In this document: one piece after another, positions 55,955 to 64,000 of the stretch
Position numbering within the stretch: the first letter of the stretch is position 1
Layout: each line of letters opens with the position of its first letter
NCBI RefSeq assembly: GCF_030272615.1
Contig: NC_081415.1
Span: 190,616,270-190,680,269, forward strand
DNA from: Cryptomeria japonica
Lineage: Eukaryota; Streptophyta; Pinopsida; Cupressales; Cupressaceae
Direction of reading: 5' to 3'
DNA: 64,000 nt
The notes under the pieces: model-generated
What the model was told of the DNA's origin: nothing
What the model saw: only the letters and a program-made list of their open reading frames with translations
Database searches by the model: none
Program-made: the position numbers and the translations under genes

Positions 55955-57379
55955 TGTTGGCATTTTGGCACTAAGTTGTCATTGATGTCAACCAGCATGA
56001 TGGAGATCCACATATGGGTGAGCATAAAGAATGAAGGTCTACTAGTCTGAAGGATGGTTTCTTGTTTATGATGAAGAGGCAGAATGTTAAAAGTTGTCTC
56101 ACACTACCGAAGGTGAAGATGTGTAACCAGTACAAGATGCTCTACTGGGTAATAGAAGAAGAACACTCTACTAGAAAAGGGATATACCAGTATGTGTTTT
56201 CCAGACTGACTATGTGTTGGTGGGCCATGTCTTGATCTGTTTGATTCCATGTGGAGTAGAGGTGGAAAGTGTGTTGTGGTTGGTGAAGCCTCATTGATAG
56301 GGTCAATGAAAAAGATGATCGCCATTAATGAAGGAGCCAGAAATCACGGGATTGCACCTGACTAATTGCAACTCGAGGAAGAAGGAATGACAGAGGAAGA
56401 TCAAGGTGCAGTTGGCACCTGAATCAAGGCAAAGGAAATCCAATTATGGATGTTCTCATAAAGGAAACTTCTCAAACACTTTGTGTGTCGTCTGACTTCA
56501 TGATAGAAAATTTGATTCGTGATTGCCACTCTGAGAAAAACATGTATTGGACAATGAAAACCGTGTGCAGGTGCAGTCTTCAAGGATAGGTGATTGATCC
56601 AAGAAAGGGGGGATTAGATCTCATGAATATTATGTTAGAAAGAGAAAACCCTAACCGCTCAGGTTTTTAAAATGATTTCTGGTGGGAAAACAAAGAATAA
56701 GAAATGAGAACTCTAGATAGAAGTTGTTGGTTGATGCTGTGAAGATTGAGTAGAGAAGAGAAGGGAGAGCGAGCAAGGAGAAAACTTGAGAAGTTATTAT
56801 GAGCAAGTTACAATGTGGTGGGAAAGCAAACCAGTGAGAGGATTCTACCAACAGTAGTATAGTCTGGCAATTGAGCCTAACCGGTAAGGTGTGGCATAGT
56901 AAGCAGCATCCTAGTGTGACACTGTATGTTGAGAGATTGTGTGTGAAAGGGAGAGAAAGATAATAGAGAGTTATTTGATTCAAGAGTTACAGAATTCATT
57001 GTCAACAAGAAGCCTTAATTGTATTCAAATAGTATTTCAATATATATATCGCCAAGTTGAAGCTTGGTGCAAGGGTTGGTGCTCACTGGTTTGGTGCCCA
57101 AAATCTTTGTAAATTTGTGTTTTACCTATGAGGCTGGATTGAAGTAGTAGTCTTCAGTAGCTTTTCTCACCAAGGTTTTTCCCATTTTGGGTTTTCCTCG
57201 TAAATCTGGTGTTGTGAGTTACTAGTGTGTGTATGATCTCTTTGGCTTTCTTTCTTGTATTACCGGTTTGACCATTTAAGTGATTAAGTAATTAACTGAT
57301 ATTCTCAAGTTAGATCACAAGAAGAAAAATTTAGGAACCACTAATTCACCCCCCTCTCCGTGGAACTTTGTGCTCAACA
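55955..57379 (+). repeat. 5' LTR of the 56-64 kb Copia element
   Basis: 1,425 bp, TGTTGGCATTTTGGCACTAA ... TGCTCAACA. A C-run and TCTCCGTGG lie near the end (57,349-57,362). It matches the 3' LTR at 63,528 onward except for about 150 bp near 56,135-56,255 missing from that copy. Confidence 0.9.
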
Positions 57380-57444
57380 ATTGGTATTAGAGTGTGGTTC
57401 CTAATTATCTTTAAACCTTGGGTAGATTCTGGACTTTGAGCACA

Positions 57445-58916
57445 ATGGCGAGAAGTGAGTCTGCTTCCTCAAAAGCCCCCATGTTTTATGGATCCAACTA
57501 TGCCTTCTAGAGCAGAAGAATGGAGACCTATATTTCATCTCTTGGTTTTGATGTATGGATGTCAGTCAAGAATGGGTATGTCATTCCTAATACTCCTTCC
57601 TCTAATTCGGATGCAAAAAGGGAGTATGAGAGTAATGCAAAGGAAAAACATGATATCTTGAGTGGACTGTCCGATAATGAATTTGAGACATGGGACAAAT
57701 TGTAGAGACTATTTGAGGGAGATGAAAAATTCAAAGAAGCCAAGATGAAAACACTAAGGGGTCAACTTGAAAGCATCAAAATGAAAGATGATGAAAAGAT
57801 TGCAGACTGTCTTCACAGATTTGATGAAACTATGAATACCATTAGAGGACTCAAAGAAGAGATTGCAGATGAGATTCTTGTCAAAAAGATACTTAGATCT
57901 CTCACTCCCAAATATGATACTAAGGTGTCAACCATTGAAGAAGCCAAGGATCTGAAGACTTTTACAATGGATGAGATATTTGGCTCCCTGACAGCCTATG
58001 AGATGAGAACAATTGGTGATACTTCCTCAAGGAAAGAAGCAGCGTTCAACATCACCAAAAGGGGAAAAGAAGTTGTCACTCATAAAGAATCCAGTGAAGA
58101 TTTTGATCAAGAAGTAGAAAAATTTGTCAGGAAGCTCAAAACAGGATCCAACCAGTACAAAGGAAAGCTACCACTTAAGTGCTTCAACTGTGGAAAGTTA
58201 GGACACTTCGCTGCAAACTGTCCTCACAAAGAAACTGATGGAGATGAGTCAAGAGAGTTCAGAAGATCTGTCGGCAAAGATAGTGAAAGGAATGACTACC
58301 GGCGGGGAAGAAGAGGCTACCGAAACTAGAATAGCCTATATACCTTTGAGGAGGACACAATAGATGATGAAAATGTATCAGAAGATGATGACCGTGAGAA
58401 CAATAGAAAATTCAATCTCTTCATGGTACTTGATAGACCAGCTGATGAAGACGAGGAAGAAGAGGATGTTGAGGCTGAAGTGAATTTGGAGAGCGAACTT
58501 ATAAGTGCTCTTGAAGAATTGAGTAAAACAAGAAGAGAACTTAAGAGGGTTAAGCTTGTTGCAGTAAATGAACGAGATCTTTTGAAACAATCTCTAGAAG
58601 AGTCTGGTCAAGTCATATCAGACTTGAAGTTGCAACTAGAAGAAACTAAGAGGATTAGTGAAGCTACAACCTTTGATATGACAAAGAAAGAAAAGGAGCA
58701 TCAAGACATGGAAGCTGAAATAATAATGCTCAGAAAGGAGCTTGAAGAAAGCAAGGAAGAAATAAAAATAAGGAGCGAGTATGAAGGTAACACTGAGGCC
58801 TTAGATAAGAATGTTGAGCAAACAAAAGCAATCCAAAGACATCGGTGGCTTAGGTTTTGAAGAAGGTCAAAGTTCAAACCACAAAGATAAATCTCACAAA
58901 GAAATAATGTTCACTT
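57445..58916 (+). pseudogene. Copia Gag, N-terminal part: capsid, first knuckle, coiled coil
   Basis: ATG at 57,445 (MARSESASSKAPMFYGSNYA) shortly after the PBS. One frame runs to 58,860 with TAG stops at about 57,508, 57,703 and 58,327. The capsid part shows FEAKMKTLRGQLESIKMKDD-type helices (read from 57,736: EAKMKTLRGQLESIKMKDDE). The first knuckle KCFNCGKLGHFAANCP is at about 58,177-58,224. An Asp/Glu-rich stretch (58,440-58,480) and a heptad coiled coil (58,490-58,800) follow. Near 58,845 the frame shifts. A solo LTR then splits gag at 58,917. Confidence 0.8.
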
Positions 58917-59694
58917 TGTTTATGGTAAAAATGGAAGCAACAATATTGAAAGACTAAATGAATTCAACCACTGAACCCTAGCCTAACAACAACAAAGATC
59001 CACCATAACATATGAAGAGTACCTAAGACAATGCAAATCAAATGAAATCACAAAGATTATACCATCACATTTCCAATAGGGTTTGGATATCCATTCTTCC
59101 TATCTCTATTGATCTTGATTGATATATTTTCTCTCAGATTTTATGTGTGCACAAGAGCTCAACAAAGAATGGAAATGTGGTTGATAGCTAGATCACATAT
59201 GAAAGTTTGAATGCTAGAAGGCTTCAAAGATCGATTAGGGTTGATAATGAAGGAAGAATATCCTTATATAGAAGACACTATAAGAAATGGAGGGATAAAA
59301 TTCAGAGGTGTAAAGGATAAATGGTCAGCTAAGATTAGAGGGTAGGTAGAGGAAATAAGAAATAATGAGAGGGTAGGTAGTGTAGGAATTAAGAGATGAA
59401 TGACATGTGTCATAGGTGGAAAAGGCTAATGAATTAATTAAATAAATAAAGATTTATTTAATTAATAGAGGAAGTGGGATCAATTAAATAAATAAAATGT
59501 TTTATTTAATTTAGGGAAAAAGATAATTTAAATAAATAAAAGTATTTATTTAAATGAGAAATAAGGCTAGAAGAGGATAAATAAATCAATTAAATAAATA
59601 AAGATTTATTTAATTAATAGAAGAATTAAGCTTAAAATAATTAAATAAATAAAAATATTTATTTAATTAGATAGGACAATTTTAGGTGTCTACA
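58917..59694 (-). mobile_element. Solo LTR, 778 bp, in gag, with intact target duplication
   Basis: Plus-strand ends TGTTTATGG ... TTTTAGGTGTCTACA, so on the minus strand it starts TGTAGACACCTAAAATTG, the same start as the miniature element's LTRs. Target duplication CACTT is perfect (58,912-58,916 and 59,695-59,699). Removing it joins the gag reading across the site. Its 59,430-59,680 part is an array of AATAAATA/TTTATTTAATTAA blocks with inverted symmetry. Confidence 0.9.
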
Positions 59695-59699
59695 CACTT

Positions 59700-60268
59700 C
59701 TTCAAATGAAGGTGAAGAAAAGAAGACATGCACTATAGGCAAGGATACTGGCAAAAAGACATATATAGATGTTGTTGGAAATCGTCACTCAAACCGGTAT
59801 GTAGAAATGAACCGGAGGCCACACTTCTTGCACCAAAAAGCAAATCTAAGGAGAAATACCAGAATTGATCATGAAGGATTCGCCAGATTCAACAACATGA
59901 AGGGAAAACCCTCCATGAGGCAATTCCATTCAGGACCAAGACAACTTAACCGGTATGTTTCAAATTTTCATGGTTACTATTAACAGTGCAATAAATTTGG
60001 ACATAGAATAACTGACTGTAGATTAAACAATAAGCCTTCTATGAATTATGAAAGTAGAAATCCATTTAATACACTCTGGGATATGAATGTTTTCTGCTGT
60101 CAGTGCAAGAGATATGGTCATAAGAGTTTTGATTGTAGGAAGAATAAGCCTACACCTTACAATAATGTTAAGGATGTTCCCTTTAATAAAAATGTAAAAT
60201 GCTATAACTGTCAAGAATTTAGACACATAGCAAAGTTATGCAAAACCAAGAAGATCAAGAGCCAGTAA
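59700..60268 (+). pseudogene. Copia Gag, C-terminal part with three more zinc knuckles
   Basis: After the solo LTR, a Lys/Arg-rich linker leads to three knuckle motifs: QCNKFGHRITDC with its first Cys position a TAA stop or Tyr (about 59,980-60,020), CCQCKRYGHKSFDC (about 60,093-60,136), and CYNCQEFRHIAKLC (about 60,200-60,241; Gly before His is Arg). With the knuckle at 58.18 kb this Gag had four. The polyprotein frame then shifts into protease at 60,238. Confidence 0.75.
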
Positions 60269-61646
60269 CTGAACTTGAGCTCAATATAGCGGTAGATAAG
60301 AAGAAGGAAATCAAACCAGTTTGGGTTGAGAAAGAAAAGGAACAGGAAGAATCAAGTCTCTTAGTACAGACAGCCTTGCATGCTGAAAGGAAAAATCTAT
60401 GGGTGGTAGATAGTGGTTGTTCAATGGTTGTTCAAACCAAACTTGAAGACTGGAATGGTGGATCAGTAAGGTTTGGAAACAACTCCTCCATCAAAATAAA
60501 GGGAAAAGGAACTCTAAGCATTGATGTAAAACTTAAGGCACATGATGTATATTATGTGGAAGGCCTTAAGCATAATCTGTTGAGTGTGAGTCAGATGTGT
60601 GACAAAGGTTACAAATTTACCTTTGACTCAATCGGTTGTCAAATAAAGAAAGACAGTACTAGTAAAGTTGTGGCAGAAGGAAAGAGTACTGATGGAAATG
60701 TTTTTAATCTGAAGGAATGCTATGAGTCCCAATGCATGTTAGGTCAAGTAGATGAAAGTTGGTTGTGGCACAAAAGATTAGGTCATATCAACTTTGATAA
60801 CTTAGTTGTAGTAAGAAAAAAGGGATGTGTGAGGAATATTCCACCCATCATCAAACCCATAAACACATTTTGTGATGAATGTGTAAAAGGTAAGCAAACA
60901 AAAGTGAGTTTCAGGACAAAGGAGCATAACACCTCAAAACCACTTGAAATTGTGCATATAGATTTATGTGGTCCAACTCGAACAAGAGAACTTGCCACTG
61001 AAAGATACTTTATGCTCTTCATTGATGACTACTCAAGGATGACATGGGTCACCTTTCTGCAAGATAAATCACAAGCATTTGAAAGATTCAAGATCTTTCA
61101 AAAAATGGTGGAAAAGGAAAGTGGGTATAGATTAAAATGTCTAAGATCAGACAGGGGTGGAGAGTTCACATCAAATGATTTGAATATTATTGTGAAAAAC
61201 ATAGAATTAGAAGGCAACACTTTGTTGCTAGAATACCACAACAAAATGGTGTGGTAGAAAGGAAGAACAAGATAGTCAAGGAGATGGCCAGAACCATGTT
61301 AAATAAGATTAGTTTGTCGGATACATATTGGAAAGAAGTTGTTCACACTGCTACATATACTTTGAACTAGGTTCAATTAAGAACAAACAACAAAATGACA
61401 CCTTATGAGTTATGGTATGACCAGAATTTGTCAGTCAAATACTTCAAAGTATTTGGAAGCAAGTGCTTCATCAGGAAAGATGTGGATGGCTTAGGAAGTT
61501 TTGACTCTAGGAGTGATGAAGGAATCTTTCTTGGTTACTCATCCAACAACAAAGCCTACAAATGCTACAATAAAAGGCTAAGAAGGGTCATTGAGAGTGT
61601 GCATGTAAAAGTGGATGAAGATATGCACAGAGGATGTCAAACATAG
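60238..61646 (+). pseudogene. Copia protease, GAG-pre-integrase and integrase
   Basis: Protease LWVVDSGCS at about 60,400-60,426 is followed directly by MVVQTKLEDWNGGSVRFGNN: about nine residues that normally include HMTGD are missing, a small deletion next to the active site. GAG-pre-integrase ESWLWHKRLGHINFDNL near 60,755-60,800. Integrase: CDECVKGKQ, IVHIDLCGPTRTREL, CLRSDRGGEFTSND (about 61,139-61,180), then a frame change and QQNGVVERKNK near 61,245-61,270. 61,395-61,646 has the post-core block FDSRSDEGIFLGYSSNNKAY. Confidence 0.85.
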
Positions 61647-61745
61647 GCTAACCGTTATGATGACTTTGGTGATGAATATTATGAAGTTCAAACAGATACT
61701 GGACTAGACGTTGCATCATAGAAGGTTCCCAACCGGTATGTACAA

Positions 61746-62945
61746 ATGAATCACCCAGAAGAACAAATTTTGGGAAATAAGAGTGATGGTATGCAGACTA
61801 GAAGAACACTTGCCCGAAATGATGAACAAGTCAACCTATGCCTCATGGCTGAAGTTGAACCCAAAACTTTCAATGAGGATAGCAAGAGACAAGAATGGAT
61901 GGATGCCATGGAAGAAGAACTGCACCAGATTGAGAAGAACAAGACCCGGGAATTAGTCCCTAGACCAGAAGACAAGAACATCATTGGCACAAAGTGGGTC
62001 TACCGGAACAAGATGGATGAAGAAGGTAATATTGTGAGGCATAAAGATAGACTAGTGTGCAAAGGATACTCTCCAGTAGAAGGGATTGAGTTTGAAGAAA
62101 CATTTGTAACGGTGGCTATATTAGAAGCAATTGGGATTTTTCTAGCTTACTCTACCTACAAGGGGTATAAAGTATATCAAATGGATGTAAAACCTGCTTT
62201 TCTAAATGGAAATTTAGAAGAAGTATACATGAAGCAACCAGAAGTATTTCTACTGCATGATGATGAAACATTTGTGTGTTGATTAAAGAAGGCTTTGTAT
62301 GGTTTAAAGAAAGCTCCCAGAGCATGGTACTCAATATTAGATCAGTATCTGAAAGAGTAGGGATTCAAAAAGGGGAGTGCTGACATCAATCTGTATATAA
62401 GGAAAGATGGGAATCACATGATTATTGTGGTTGTGTATGTAAAAAACATCATCTTTGGAGGCAACAAGGATACTCTCTGCAAAGAGTTTGTTGATCAGAT
62501 GCAGTCAGAATTTGACATGTCAATGCTTGGTGAATTGACTTACTTCCTTGGCCTGTAGATATTACAGAAAGATAAAGGAATCTTTATCTCACAAGTCAAG
62601 TATGCAAAGGAGATGTTGAAGAAATTACAACTGGAAGATTGCAAATTGGTAAGTACCCCCATGGTGATTGGCAGCAAATTGAGTAAGAATGATGAATCAC
62701 CAGTAGTGGATCAAACTCTATACAGATCCATGATAGGAAGTCTATTGTATCTAACTACTTCAAGACCAGATATAGTTCAGGCAGTATGCATGGTAGCCAG
62801 ATTCCAAGCTGCACCAAAGCAGTCACACATGAATGTTGTTAGCAGAATTTTTAGGTATTTACAAGGAATTCTCAGCTATGGTTTGTGGTATCCTAAACAA
62901 GGAGATTTTATCTTGGAAGCATACACTGATGGTGATTGGGCATGA
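61746..62945 (+). pseudogene. Copia reverse transcriptase with mutated catalytic site
   Basis: 61,746-62,282 reads [60 protein letters not shown]. After a TGA at 62,280 the frame continues LKKALYGLKKAPRAWYSILD. The catalytic YVDD is Y-V-K-N at 62,436-62,447, so both Asp residues are lost. Downstream SEFDMSMLGELTYFLGL, TAG, and 62,613-62,945 with STPMVIGSKLSKNDES and GSLLYLTTSRPDIVQAVC are ordinary Copia. Confidence 0.85.
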
Positions 62946-63380
62946 TGCATTGATGATAGAAAGAGCACAAGCATCAGTGCACTCTTTCTAGGTGACCAAC
63001 TGGTCTCTTGGCATAGCAAGAAGCAAGACTCAGTCTCCTTATCTATTGTTGAAGCTGAGTACATTGTTGCTACTACATGATGCTCTCAAGTGCTTCGGAT
63101 GAAGCAGACTCTCAAAGATATATAGGTGGACATCACTGAACCTATTCTCATCTGGTGTGACAATTCGAGTGAAATCAACATAGCAAAGAAGCTGGTCATG
63201 CATTCCAGAATAAAACATATTGCTATCAAATATCACTTTCTCTGAAAAAAGGTTGAAGAGCAGGAGGTAATGATAGACTATGTTCCTACTAGTGAACAAG
63301 TAGCAAACATTTTCACCAAACCACTATTGATAAGCATGTTTGAATACCTTCGACACAAGATGGGAGTTGTCTCATCTACC
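62946..63380 (+). pseudogene. Copia RNase H
   Basis: Follows TDGDWA and a TGA at 62,943. It reads DDRKSTSISALFLGDQLVSW, SIVEAEYIVATT, LIWCDNSSEINIAKKLVMHS, HIAIKYHFL, YVPTSEQVANIFTKPLL, with four further stops. D, E and D positions (TDGD, EAEY, WCDN) are visible. Ends near 63,380. Confidence 0.8.
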
Positions 63381-63394
63381 TAGAAAGATTTTAT

Positions 63395-63527
63395 GTGACT
63401 CAGGGGGAGCTTGATATGGGTCAAAGGGGGAGTGCGCAAGCACCCTTTGTCATTGTGTCAAAGGGGGAGAAATCTACCGCTATGGAGTGGATCATGAGAA
63501 GTTGACATCAATGCCAAAGGGGGAGAT
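63395..63527 (+). other. Cluster of polypurine tracts before the 3' LTR
   Basis: GGGGGAG-type tracts near 63,402, 63,423-63,433, 63,459-63,471 and 63,516-63,527; the last touches the LTR and should be the functional PPT. Three of them are preceded by GTCA or TGCC. Confidence 0.7.
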
Positions 63528-64000
63528 TGTTGGCATTTTGGCACTAAGTTGTCATTGATGTCAACCGGCATGATGGAGATCCACATAAGGGTGAGCATAA
63601 AGAATGAAGGTCTATCGATCTGAAGGATGGTTGCTTGTTTATGATGAAGAGGGAGAATGTTAAAAGTTGTCTCACACTACCGGAGGTGAAGATGTGGCAA
63701 GTGTGTTGTGGTTGGTGAAGCCTCATCAACGGGGTTGATGAAATAGATAATCACCATTAATGAAGGAGCCACATATCATGGGATTGCACCTGATTGATTG
63801 TGGCTCGAGGAAGAAGGAATGACAGAGGAAGATCAGGGTGCATTTGGTGCCTAAATCAAGGCGAAGGAAATCCAATTCAAGATGTTCTCATAAAGGAAAC
63901 TTCTGGAACACTTTATGTGTCATCTAACTTAATGACAGAAAATATGATTCGTGATTGCCACTCTGAGAAAAACATGTATTGGATAATGAAAACCACATGC
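63528..64000 (+). repeat. 3' LTR of the 56-64 kb Copia element (incomplete)
   Basis: Starts TGTTGGCATTTTGGCACTAA like the 5' LTR and runs off the window. About 150 bp present in the 5' LTR is missing after 63,694. Confidence 0.9.

Larger units (their letters stand above)
55955..64000 (+). mobile_element. Ty1/Copia element with multi-knuckle Gag, 3' LTR cut by the window end
   Basis: 5' LTR 55,955-57,379, PBS 57,382-57,393 (TGGTATTAGAGT), gag from 57,445, PR, INT, RT, RNase H to about 63,380, several PPT-like tracts, 3' LTR from 63,528. The left flank is TACCT; the right flank is outside the window. Gag carries a knuckle, an acidic coiled coil and more knuckles, which together with repeated PPTs is reminiscent of Sireviruses (lineage call tentative). 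Confidence 0.85.

Noticed and set aside
59430-59680. CRISPR-like array of AT repeats
   Set aside because: Units are degenerate, have no unique spacers, and lie inside a plant LTR.

Overview
The window looks like intergenic DNA from a large, repeat-rich seed-plant nuclear genome. I found no host gene, rRNA, tRNA or CRISPR. Almost every base can be assigned to decayed LTR retrotransposons of the Ty3/Gypsy and Ty1/Copia superfamilies. The plant assignment rests on the Copia primer-binding sites of the TGGTATCAGAGC (initiator tRNA-Met) type, the plant-type Copia polyproteins, a Tat/Ogre-like Gypsy element with two RNase H domains and extra ORFs, and LTRs starting TGTAGACACC. A gymnosperm is a guess from the repeat style, not something shown here.

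Layout: (1) 1-12.3 kb is a plus-strand Tat-like Gypsy element, entered inside gag: gag, protease, an extra RNase H before RT, RT, RNase H, integrase, then an antisense ORF (about 7.3-6.1 kb) and a very long sense ORF (about 7.8-12.2 kb). (2) 12.8-14.2 kb is a truncated second Gypsy PR-RT. (3) 14.2-15.3 kb holds a 317-bp direct repeat. (4) 15.3-17.7 kb has a minus-strand Copia 5' end plus an LTR fragment. (5) 17.7-37.8 kb is a four-level nest. A miniature LTR element (955-bp LTRs, 207-bp interior) has its second LTR split by a 17.5-kb minus-strand Copia (20,048-37,579). That Copia is split by a 10.9-kb element with giant LTRs of about 4 kb (21,940-32,829), whose left LTR holds an 863-bp solo LTR. 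(6) 37.8-40.9 kb is an unrecognised minus-strand ORF, followed by a Copia LTR and coiled-coil gag (41.1-42.66 kb). (7) 42,665-49,719 is a structurally complete plus-strand Copia of the same family as the 20-37.6 kb copy, in opposite orientation. (8) 49.7-54.5 kb is a minus-strand Copia, then a minus-strand coiled-coil gag with LTR (54.5-55.29 kb) and a partial plus-strand LTR. (9) 55,955 to the window end is a plus-strand Copia with a multi-zinc-knuckle gag, interrupted by a 778-bp solo LTR.

All coding regions carry stops and frameshifts, so no product is expected to be functional. Many stops fit C-to-T or G-to-A change (CAG to TAG, TGG to TAG), as expected for methylated, silenced repeats. 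The most interesting object is the 10.9-kb element with giant LTRs and one unrecognised acidic ORF. The Tat-like element with RNase H ahead of RT and two long additional ORFs is second. All boundaries were read by eye from terminal motifs, target-site duplications and copy-to-copy comparison; no alignment or database search was run.
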